Source of the DNA: JBGCDD01 sp045105075
GTDB taxonomy: Bacteria > Pseudomonadota > Alphaproteobacteria > Rhodobacterales > Rhodobacteraceae
Length of the DNA stretch: 8,322 nucleotides
Direction of reading: 5' to 3'
Assembly: GCA_045105075.1 (NCBI GenBank)
Contig: JBGCDD010000154.1
Coordinates: 1-8,322, forward strand
The notes beneath the pieces were generated by a model, which ran no database searches, had not been told where the DNA came from, and saw nothing but the letters and a program-made list of their open reading frames with translations. The position numbers and the translations under genes were made by a program. Shown in pieces: positions 1 to 5,171 of the stretch. Numbering within the stretch: position 1 is the first letter of the stretch; every line of letters starts with the position of its first letter.

Positions 1-207
1 ACTGTGCAGCGGCCCGCGCCGCCATGATGAACTTCCGCGCCCAGAATGGGCGCATTCTGGGCATTCGTCCGACAACCTTGGTGGTTCCGCCTGATCTTGA
101 GAACGCAGCCCTGCGTGTTTTGAACATAACAAACGGATGCGGGCGGCGCGTCAAACCCTTGGCAGAATACAGCCGAGGTGAACGGCACGCCGCTTGTTGC
201 CGGGTGA
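1..207 (+). pseudogene. Mu-like major head protein (gpT type), C-terminal fragment, frameshifted
   Basis: This is the tail end of the Mu-type major capsid subunit; the rest lies upstream of the window. Reading from base 3 gives a segment with ARAAMMNF, LGIRPTTLVVPPDLENAA and LRVLN, which matches the conserved C-terminal region of the gpT family (arginine-rich helix, then LG..PT.LVVPP.LE.AA). After LN the family sequence continues in the next frame as DAGGASNPWQNTAEV and ends NGTPLVAG at the TGA 205-207. Joining the two frames needs one base fewer in the AAA at 131-133. In the unshifted frame the translation runs on into the following gene, producing an artificial fusion. The TGA overlaps a possible GTG start (204) of the protease gene. 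In Mu the head gene lies downstream of the protease gene, not upstream as here. The family call is firm for a fragment; whether the shift is decay or sequencing error cannot be decided from the sequence. Confidence 0.72.
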
Positions 208-215
208 ACGGCATG
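177..215 (+). repeat. 13-bp direct repeat at the head gene/protease gene junction
   Basis: GGTGAACGGCACG (177-189) recurs as GGTGAACGGCATG (203-215), with 12 of 13 bases equal and an offset of 26. The second copy spans the stop of the head-protein fragment and both candidate starts (GTG 204, ATG 213) of the protease gene. It could be the trace of a short-homology recombination that joined the two genes, or chance. Confidence 0.4.
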
Positions 216-1110
216 TCTGGATTGCTGAGCGCCGTTTGCGATCGAGAACTGGACGAAGATGCACCGGAGTGGGGGCCTCTGTTTCCCATTGGCGAGAGGG
301 CGGGACGCGACGGGCGACGGTTCTCCCTGTCCGGTCCGCAACAGCTTATCGACCTGTTCAACGAGGGTGCGGTCGATTTGCCGATCGACTATGAGCATCA
401 GGCGGATGCAAGTCCAAAGGAAAAACGCGGGCTGGATCAAGGAACTGCGGGTCCAATCAGATGGGCTCTGGGGGCGTGTCGAATGGACGGCGCAGGCCAG
501 CCAGCTTATCGGGCAGAAAGCCTATGGCTATCTTGGCCCTTCCTTTTTCCATCGCAAAACCGACAACGCAATCGTGCGCCTGAAAGGCGCGGGCTTGGGG
601 CACAATCCGAACCTGCATTTGCACGCCTTGGCCCATCAAAGGATGGAACACACCACGCTCTTGGCGCGTCCGTTAGAGGCGCTGAACCTGCCCGAAACGG
701 TTGATGAAGACGATGTGTTTGAACAGTTGAGCAAAAGGGGCCGGATGCTGACCGAACAGGAAACCGCAGGCCAGATGACCGGAACACCCGACCCGGCGCG
801 CTATGTGCCGATTGAGGTGGTCAAGGACCTGCGCAATAGCCTTGGCCAGTCCACCGCTGTGCAAGCGCAGGATCGCGCAGAGCGCAAGGTCAAGACGGCG
901 CTGGCAAAAGGGTACATCAGTCCGGCCATGCGCAGTTGGGCCCTCGCGCTATACACGCAGGACGAGGCCGGCTTTGATGCGTTTGTGCGCGGCCATCCGC
1001 CCGCACTTGGTCACTTGATGCAACCGTCCGGCCTGAACAGTTTGCCACCGTCACAATCAACCGAGGTCGAAACCGGTCTTGCTGCCAGCGTTTGTGCACA
1101 ACTGGGCTGA
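204..1110 (+). pseudogene. Mu-like phage protease/scaffold (gene I type), frameshifted
   Basis: The Mu I family is a capsid maturation protease whose C-terminal part serves as scaffold. The start is either GTG 204 or ATG 213 (MSGLLSAVCDREL); no good Shine-Dalgarno precedes either. The first frame gives APEWGPLFPIGE, RDGRRFSL and DLPIDYEHQADASPK. The second continues NAGWIKELRV, LWGRVEWT, YGYLGPSFFH and GAGLGHNPNLHLHALA, all hallmarks of the family. Later PDPARYVPIEVV, MRSWALALYTQDEAGFDAFV and a final VCAQLG also fit. The two frames join if the A5 run at 421-425 is shortened by one, giving SPKENAGWIKEL. So the gene has nearly full length but is split by one extra base. After the TGA at 1108-1110 the neighbouring frame reads LKPGAL, which may be the true C-terminus lost through a second small indel. 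It is a pseudogene unless the shift is a sequencing error. Confidence 0.75.
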
Positions 1111-1143
1111 AACCCGGCGCGCTGACGCTTTGCTGCTGATCCG

Positions 1144-1187
1144 GCGGCGCATCGCCGCTTGGTTTTGAGAGACACCCCATCGGGGTG
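1144..1187. other. two adjacent perfect stem-loops after the protease gene
   Basis: GCGGCG-CAT-CGCCGC lies at 1144-1158 and CACCCC-ATC-GGGGTG at 1173-1187; both are perfect 6-bp stems with 3-base loops. The first is followed by TTGGTTTT, so it could act as a weak rightward terminator for the protease gene. No role is known for the second. Confidence 0.4.
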
Positions 1188-1231
1188 ATGCGTCTGCCCG
1201 CTTGTTTTGATTGAGGGGCGCTGATCCAAAA

Positions 1232-1266
1232 GTCCGGCCCGCGTTCCTGTCCAGCGCGGGCCGGAC
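1232..1266 (-). terminator. perfect 12-bp GC-rich hairpin, terminator-like on the minus strand
   Basis: GTCCGGCCCGCG (1232-1243) pairs perfectly with CGCGGGCCGGAC (1255-1266) across an 11-base loop. On the + strand it is preceded by AAAA and has no T-run after it; read on the minus strand it is followed by TTTT. It could therefore stop leftward transcription before the phage late genes, or act as a structured leader 36 bases upstream of the activator-like gene. The stem is seen directly; the function is inferred. Confidence 0.4.
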
Positions 1267-1302
1267 CAGCGTTGGAATGCACGTCAGGAGGCGGTGTAAA
1301 GG

Positions 1303-1639
1303 ATGACCGTTCCAGCCCGATCTGGTTTTCGAGCGACCCCGCCCAAACCGCCCGCCGATATCGCGCCCTATATGGATGTTCTGGGCCAAGATTTGACCGT
1401 GCAATTTCTGCTAAAGTTCGGTGGCGCAGAACTCTACACTCCATCCAATCCAAAAGGCCAATCGCAGATCGAAGCCCTTGTCGGCGCGATCAAGACGCAA
1501 AAGCTTGCAAAGGCCGACCATCTGTTGCCGCACCGCGTCTCGCTGGCCGACCAATCAGATCGCGCGCAACCTGCGCGTCTCGGACGTGACGGTGCGGCGC
1601 TATCTGGCGCACAGCAATCCGGCATTGGACAGATCATGA
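1303..1639 (+). pseudogene. Mor-type phage transcription activator, frameshifted in the HTH region
   Basis: Mor proteins activate the middle promoter of Mu-like phages through a C-terminal helix-turn-helix. ATG 1303 has a good ribosome site, AGGAGG at 1286-1291. The first frame reads DVLGQDLTVQFLLKFGGAELY, then KGQSQIEALVGAI and HRVSLA, resembling the N-terminal dimerisation part of this family. The recognition part, NQIARNLRVSDVTVRRYLA, is in the next frame and ends at TGA 1637-1639. The break falls near 1545-1555. About ten residues normally expected between the LA and the IARNL helix seem missing, so the frame change may come from a small deletion of 3n+2 bases rather than a single added base. 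Unshifted, the first frame reads on into the next small ORF and stops at 1776, giving a false 157-residue fusion. The family call rests on recalled sequence pattern. Confidence 0.6.
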
Positions 1640-1776
1640 CTTTGGGTATTCGCCTCGATGCAAGCCTTGTCAGATTGACCGAAACCAGCACGCTGTTGAG
1701 CGCTGCACTTGACGCACACCACGTGGCTGTGACCGTCTTCGAAGGGGTGTTAACAAGGTTCAAACACAGGCTTTGA
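1636..1776 (+). CDS. 46-residue phage ORF of unknown function
   Basis: ATG 1636 overlaps the stop of the Mor-like gene as ATGA, a common sign of translational coupling in phage operons. The product begins MTLGIRLDASLVRLTETS and ends VLTRFKHRL. It is predicted to be mostly helical (LVRLTETSTLLSAALDAHHVA) with no signal peptide, membrane span or motif that I recognise. Its stop overlaps a TTG start of the next ORF (TTGA, 1773-1776), so the three genes form one chain. If the Mor-like gene is dead by frameshift, ribosomes in the wrong frame would enter this ORF as a fusion. It may be a genuine small early/middle phage gene or a remnant. Confidence 0.4.
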   Translation: MTLGIRLDASLVRLTETSTLLSAALDAHHVAVTVFEGVLTRFKHRL

Positions 1777-2021
1777 CGGCGCTTAGACCGGGTGAATTTG
1801 CCGACAGCGCGCACCGTCCCGGACCCCCGCCCAAGGTCGAAAGCGACCCTGAGTTGCAAGCTTTCTTCACCGCCCGGATTGATCACATGACCTTTGTCGA
1901 AATCGAAAATAAGGTAGCCGATCAGTTCCCCGAACCCCGCCGCGTGCGCAATTCTTCCATCCAGGCATGGTGGAAACGCAACCGGGCAAAATCGCCCGCA
2001 TCCACAAACCCAAACGCATAA
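1773..2021 (+). CDS. 82-residue small phage protein, putative HTH-like
   Basis: The start is assigned at TTG 1773, which overlaps the preceding stop (TTGA). No in-frame ATG or GTG occurs before the conserved part, so the N-terminus is uncertain. The core has the pattern RPGPPPKVESDPELQAFF, then IDHMTFVEIENKVADQFP, then RRVRNSSIQAWWKRN. This resembles a small protein family I recall from Mu-like prophages of Rhodobacterales, with a PPKV..DPEL lead, a 'MTF.EI' helix and a terminal S.I..WW segment that looks like a helix-turn-helix recognition helix. The basic C-terminus (KRNRAKS) fits nucleic acid binding. The function is not established. Unlike its three phage neighbours upstream it shows no frame break. 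It is the last recognisable phage gene; the sequence after it changes character. Confidence 0.5.
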   Translation: MTALRPGEFADSAHRPGPPPKVESDPELQAFFTARIDHMTFVEIENKVADQFPEPRRVRNSSIQAWWKRNRAKSPASTNPNA

Positions 2022-2139
2022 ACGGGCGATCCCGGATAGGCCGAGGACGACCAGCCTCTTCCGGAATAAAACCAATAAGTTGGGGTATCAAACCACATGA
2101 ACACACACACTTTACGGTGTGCGTCCCCCACTCGGGGCA

Positions 2140-2217
2140 TTGCGTCGTGCTAAAAGCACGCCTCTTTGCGTCGTGCTAAAAGCACGCCTCTTTGCATCGT
2201 GCTAAAAGCACGCCTCT
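2140..2217 (+). repeat. three tandem 26-bp units, each with a 6-bp stem-loop
   Basis: The units are 2140-2165, 2166-2191 and 2192-2217. They are head to tail and identical except for one change (G to A at 2196 in the third). Each holds CGTGCT-AAA-AGCACG, a perfect 6-bp stem with a 3-base loop, followed by CCTCTTTGC. The period is not a multiple of three, so the array does not code for a peptide repeat. The units abut with no spacers, and they lie between the last phage ORF and a long palindrome. Confidence 0.9.
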
Positions 2218-2305
2218 GGCGTGACGCAAAACCTTGCCGGGCCGTAAACCAGACGTCCAGGCCCCCCTTTTTGACCGACAAACTGGAAGCTGTGCGCCTC
2301 TCACA

Positions 2306-2386
2306 CATGCTTGCATATGTTGTCTGGCAAAGGACGGACCTTGAGGGAGGTCGCGTCCATTGCCCGACAGGGTTATGCGCAACATG
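2306..2386. other. 81-nt imperfect palindrome, possible structured RNA or repeat element
   Basis: The two arms pair over the full length. The paired blocks are CATG 2306-2309/2383-2386, TTGC 2311-2314/2379-2382, ATA 2315-2317/2374-2376, TGTC 2321-2324/2366-2369, GGCAA 2326-2330/2360-2364, GGACG 2332-2336/2354-2358 and GACC 2337-2340/2349-2352. That is 29 Watson-Crick pairs around the loop TTGAGGGA, interrupted by two single mismatches, two single-base bulges, one 2-base bulge and one small internal loop. There is no T-run at either end, so it is not a simple terminator, and no family matches it in memory. The structure is seen directly; whether it is transcribed is unknown. Confidence 0.6.
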
Positions 2387-2413
2387 ATCCCGAGTGGGGA
2401 CTGAAATCGTTTT

Positions 2414-2438
2414 GTTGTCAGCTGCTTCAGCTGCCAAC
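2414..2438. other. hairpin with 10 pairs, 28 bases after the long palindrome
   Basis: GTTG-t-CAGCTG (2414-2424) pairs with CAGCTG-c-CAAC (2428-2438) across the loop CTT, with one T/C mismatch. It is preceded by TTTT (2410-2413), so as a leftward transcript it would be followed by AAAA, which does not look like a terminator. It may belong to the same structured region as the long palindrome. Confidence 0.45.
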
Positions 2439-2718
2439 CCCTTCATCATCCGAACTTTACGTCATCGCGTCCCGAAAACGCTGCGGATTTCTGAGCGCAG
2501 GCTATGATTGCATCCAGTACAGACAAGCGCGATTGGCCGCATTTGAGCGATCCGCGAAAAAAACGGGCGCCATCACAACGCCTCAGACCACCAAAAACGT
2601 TTCAATCGGGTCAGCCCGCGGGCCAAGTCGCGAACAATCCGCCGTCCAAGCGCGTGCAGCGCAGCGCTGATACTCTGGCTGTGCATCCCACATTAGGACC
2701 TCCAAAAACCAGAGAGTT

Positions 2719-2764
2719 GGTATGTTGAAAAAAGACCGCAAATTGAAGGCACACGCAACATACC
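2719..2764. repeat. 9-bp perfect inverted repeat, 28-base spacer
   Basis: GGTATGTTG (2719-2727) and CAACATACC (2756-2764) are exact reverse complements. The spacer is A-rich on the left (AAAAAA at 2728-2733). It could be an operator-like site, a loose stem, or the ends of a small insertion. No gene starts close by on either strand. Confidence 0.4.
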
Positions 2765-2782
2765 GCCTTGCTTCATCTTTCC

Positions 2783-2833
2783 AAAAAAACTCCGGGGGGG
2801 TCGCCCGATCAGGGCGGCGGGGGCTGGCCCCCA
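2783..2833 (-). terminator. GC-rich double hairpin plus T7, terminator of the VOC gene
   Basis: Leftward transcription from the VOC gene (stop at 2844) meets two stems: GGGGGC/GCCCCC (2819-2824/2827-2832) and CGCCC/GGGCG (2802-2806/2812-2816). A C/G-rich link and, on the minus strand, seven T (A7 at 2783-2789) follow. This is a plausible intrinsic terminator. The same two-stem layout, in the same + strand orientation, recurs after rnpB near 7115-7157, so it also behaves like a dispersed intergenic repeat. Confidence 0.65.
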
Positions 2834-2843
2834 TCCTTGCTGT

Positions 2844-3257
2844 TCAAACGGGGGCTTGCGCCTGATGAACCTCGATGACGTTTCCATCGGGGTCATAGAA
2901 AAAAATCTGATGCCACCCGGCAACGGCGGCATTTCCCCAATCAGAATAGGGGATGCCATTTGCTTCAAGGTGAGACTTGAAAGCGGCAAGATCATCTGTC
3001 CGGTAAGCGATATGGCCGTGACTGACGGGATTGACGATATGGCCCGTGGCAAATCCGGCGCCGACATCGCGTTGAGCCAGATGGGTCTGGATCGCGCCAT
3101 CGGTCACAAAAGCCACATCCCCGGCGTAGCCTTTTTTCTTTTCCAGCGTCGGCAGTCCTTGGGTTTCGGCCGATAGACCCAACACATTGCGATAAAAATC
3201 GTTCATGCGTGCCACATCTTCGGTGGCCAGGTTAATATGGTGCAATGTCAGCTTCAT
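2844..3257 (-). CDS. VOC superfamily (glyoxalase/bleomycin-resistance fold) protein
   Basis: This 137-residue protein has one vicinal-oxygen-chelate domain made of two beta-alpha-beta-beta-beta modules. The start MKLTLHHINL is chosen because AAGGAG sits 6 bases upstream and the family begins exactly so; an in-frame ATG 48 bases further upstream lacks support. The first module has HHINLATEDV and FYRNVLGL; the second has SHGHIAY and ends IFFYDPDGNVIEVHQ. Likely metal ligands are His6 or His7, His82 and Glu129, the positions typical for this fold. VOC proteins range from lyases and dioxygenases to antibiotic-binding proteins, and nothing here fixes the substrate. It is probably cytosolic, as no signal peptide is seen. 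It is transcribed away from gatC, with a 111-base shared upstream region and a strong terminator-like hairpin after its stop. Confidence 0.85.
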   Translation of the reverse strand: MKLTLHHINLATEDVARMNDFYRNVLGLSAETQGLPTLEKKKGYAGDVAFVTDGAIQTHLAQRDVGAGFATGHIVNPVSHGHIAYRTDDLAAFKSHLEANGIPYSDWGNAAVAGWHQIFFYDPDGNVIEVHQAQAPV

Positions 3258-3368
3258 ATCTGCTCCTTTGCGGGGCAGTCTGGCGTGAATGAGCGTGTAA
3301 AACAAGGCGCAGTCTTGCGAGTGGCGCGACAGGGCGCTAAAGCCAGAACAACACGAAAGAGGGTTTCA
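3258..3368. promoter_or_regulatory. divergent upstream region of the VOC gene and gatCA
   Basis: Both genes must be expressed from this 111-base interval. A possible rightward promoter is TTGCGA (3315-3320), a 16-base spacer, then CTAAAG (3337-3342). The same CTAAAG box is present in the rnpB promoter further right. The gatC ribosome site AGAGGG is at 3358-3363. The leftward one, AAGGAG on the minus strand, is just upstream of 3257. The promoter boxes are inferred by eye and are weak. Confidence 0.35.
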
Positions 3369-3656
3369 ATGTCGATCGACGAAAACACGGCCGCCAAGGT
3401 CGCCAAGCTGGCCCGGATCAAGGTAGATCCCGAGGCGCTGCCGGCTCTGGCGTCAGAATTCAACACCATTTTGGGCTTTATCGAACAGCTCAACGAGGTC
3501 GATGTCGAGGGCGTGGCTCCGATGACCAGCGTCACGCCGCAGCGGCTGAAACAACGTGTGGATGTGGTCAATGACGGCAGCCAGCAAGAGCGGGTTTTGG
3601 CCAATGCGCCGGACGCGCGTGAGGGCTTTTTCGCTGTGCCAAAGGTGGTTGAATAA
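3369..3656 (+). CDS. gatC: Asp-tRNA(Asn)/Glu-tRNA(Gln) amidotransferase subunit C
   Basis: GatC is the small stabilising subunit of the GatCAB complex, which converts mischarged Glu-tRNA(Gln) (and Asp-tRNA(Asn) where asparaginyl-tRNA synthetase is lacking) to the correct amidated form in the cytosol. The 95-residue product begins MSIDENTAAKVAKLARIKV and carries the family sequence LASEFNTILGFIEQLNEVDVEGVAP, followed by MTSVTP and RLKQRVDVV. It ends REGFFAVPKVVE, the usual GatC C-terminus that contacts GatA. Length is normal. ATG 3369 has AGAGGG 5 bases upstream. Its TAA overlaps the gatA start by one base (TAATG), so the two are translationally coupled. gatB is not in the window, which is common because gatB is often elsewhere in alphaproteobacteria. 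Confidence 0.95.
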   Translation: MSIDENTAAKVAKLARIKVDPEALPALASEFNTILGFIEQLNEVDVEGVAPMTSVTPQRLKQRVDVVNDGSQQERVLANAPDAREGFFAVPKVVE

Positions 3657-5143
3657 TGGCTGATCTGAACAAAATGGGCCTGGCACAGGCGCGCGATGCC
3701 CTTCGCGCGCGTGAGGTCAGCGCGCTGGATCTGACCGACGCCTGTCTGGAGGCGATCGAAACCGCAGGTGAGTTGAACGCTTTTGTGCACGCAACCCCGG
3801 ATCTGGCGCGCGAACGTGCGCAACAGGCCGATCAGCGTCTGGCGCAAGGCGACGCGCCCAATATGTGCGGCTTGCCCATTGGGATCAAAGACTTATTCTG
3901 CACCAAAGGCGTGCCCAGCCAGGCTGGAAGCCGCATTTTGCAGGGGTTTTTGCCCGAATACGAATCGACCGTCAGCCAGAACCTGGCCGATGCGGGCGCT
4001 GTGATGCTCGGTAAACTGAACATGGATGAATTCGCCATGGGCTCGTCCAACGAGACCAGCACCTATGGCAATGTTGTCAGCCCGTGGCGGCGCGGCAATG
4101 ATGAAACGGCGCTTACGCCGGGGGGCTCGTCTGGTGGGTCGGCCTCGGCTGTGGCGGCGGATTTGTGTTTGGCGGCGACCGGCACCGATACCGGCGGCTC
4201 AATCCGCCAGCCCGCCGCATTTACCGGCACTGTGGGGATCAAGCCGACCTATGGGCGCTGTTCGCGCTGGGGCATTGTGGCCTTTGCGTCCAGCCTTGAT
4301 CAGGCCGGTCCGATGACCAAATCGGTGCGCGACGCGGCCATCATGCTTGAGGCCATGTGCGGCCATGATCCCAAGGATTCCACCAGCGCCGATCTGCCTG
4401 TGCCCAATTTCGAGGCGATGCTGAGCGGTGACATCAAGGGCAAGAAAATCGGCATTCCGCGCGAATATCGCATGGATGGAATGCCTGATGAGATCGAAAC
4501 CCTTTGGGCGGACGGGCGTAAGATGCTTGAGGATGCCGGCGCTCAGATGGTCGACATCTCGCTGCCGCACACCAAATACGCGCTGCCGGCTTATTATGTG
4601 ATTGCCCCGGCCGAGGCGTCGAGCAATCTGGCGCGCTATGACGGCGTGCGCTATGGCCACCGCGCCACGCTGGAACAGGGTGATGGCATCACCGAAATGT
4701 ACGAAAAAACCCGCGCCGAAGGTTTTGGCCCCGAAGTGCAACGCCGTGTTATGATTGGCACATATGTGCTGTCGGCGGGGTTTTACGATGCTTATTACAA
4801 CCGCGCCCGGCGCGTGCGCACGCTGATCAAGAAGGACTTTGAAGACGTGTTCGCCACCGGGATCGACGCGATTCTGACGCCCGCCACACCCTCGGCGGCT
4901 TTTGGTCTGGGTGAAATGACCGATGCGGATCCGGTGCAGATGTATCTCAACGATGTGTTTACGGTCACGGTCAATCTGGCCGGATTACCGGGCATCGCGG
5001 TGCCCGCAGGGCTAGATCGTCAGGGGCTGCCATTGGGTCTGCAACTGATCGGGCGCCCCTGGGAAGAGGGCGATCTGCTCAACACAGCCTATGCCTTGGA
5101 AAACGCGGCGGGGTTTGTGGCCAAACCCGCCAAATGGTGGTAA
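3656..5143 (+). CDS. gatA: Asp-tRNA(Asn)/Glu-tRNA(Gln) amidotransferase subunit A
   Basis: GatA is the glutaminase subunit: it releases ammonia from glutamine (or asparagine) and passes it to GatB for tRNA-dependent amidation. The 495-residue protein has the normal length and the whole amidase signature. GIKDLF holds the catalytic Lys78, TPGGSSGGSAS the cis-Ser158, and GTDTGGSIRQPA the nucleophile Ser182. GIKPTYGRCSRWGIVAFASS and LDQAGPM follow, as in all GatA proteins. The C-terminal part has YDAYYNRARRVRTLI, ILTPATPSAAFGLGE, and LAGLPGIAVPAG with GLQLIGRPWEEG, the conserved end of the fold. No key residue is missing. It starts one base inside the gatC stop codon, so it is coupled to gatC. 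A lipoprotein gene follows after 28 bases with no terminator, so the operon may continue. Confidence 0.97.
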   Translation: MADLNKMGLAQARDALRAREVSALDLTDACLEAIETAGELNAFVHATPDLARERAQQADQRLAQGDAPNMCGLPIGIKDLFCTKGVPSQAGSRILQGFLPEYESTVSQNLADAGAVMLGKLNMDEFAMGSSNETSTYGNVVSPWRRGNDETALTPGGSSGGSASAVAADLCLAATGTDTGGSIRQPAAFTGTVGIKPTYGRCSRWGIVAFASSLDQAGPMTKSVRDAAIMLEAMCGHDPKDSTSADLPVPNFEAMLSGDIKGKKIGIPREYRMDGMPDEIETLWADGRKMLEDAGAQMVDISLPHTKYALPAYYVIAPAEASSNLARYDGVRYGHRATLEQGDGITEMYEKTRAEGFGPEVQRRVMIGTYVLSAGFYDAYYNRARRVRTLIKKDFEDVFATGIDAILTPATPSAAFGLGEMTDADPVQMYLNDVFTVTVNLAGLPGIAVPAGLDRQGLPLGLQLIGRPWEEGDLLNTAYALENAAGFVAKPAKWW

Positions 5144-5171
5144 CCTCCGGCCCAACAAAAGAGGCAGAGCA

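Larger units (their letters stand above)
2022..2843. other. long stretch without a convincing gene, rich in repeats and hairpins
   Basis: No ORF here has recognisable family sequence, a good ribosome site and a sensible length. From left to right it holds a weak CACAC/GTGTG stem (2106-2121), three 26-base tandem repeats (2140-2217), an 81-nt imperfect palindrome (2306-2386), a further hairpin (2414-2438), an AT-richer part with no structure I can name (about 2440-2700), a 9-bp inverted repeat (2719-2764) and a GC-rich double hairpin ending the leftward gene (2783-2833). An ORF at 2504-2728 (+) encodes a basic, proline-rich 74-residue peptide, but its only upstream AGG lies 2 bases before the ATG, so it is not called. 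The stretch may mark the border between prophage remnant and chromosome. Confidence 0.6.

Noticed and set aside
24..704. 226-codon ORF taken as a single gene
   Set aside because: It is an artificial fusion: the first 35 or so residues belong to the head protein, a middle part is out of frame, and the rest is the protease N-terminus followed by out-of-frame sequence.
1..2021. Gene transfer agent cluster, expected in Rhodobacterales
   Set aside because: The capsid and protease sequences match Mu-type gpT and I rather than the HK97-type capsid and protease of gene transfer agents, and a Mor-type gene is present.
1434..2075. 213-codon open frame on the minus strand across the Mor-like region
   Set aside because: It lies antisense to genes with recognisable family sequence, and its translation (Cys/Arg-rich, no motif) looks like the shadow of GC-rich coding DNA.
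2140..2217. Repeat array considered as CRISPR
   Set aside because: The units abut directly with no unique spacers and no cas genes are present; it is a plain tandem repeat.
2504..2728. 74-codon + strand ORF, basic and proline-rich
   Set aside because: No family recognised, no proper ribosome site (AGG only 2 bases before the ATG), and codon choice is unlike the neighbouring genes. It is kept only as a remark in the gene-free stretch.
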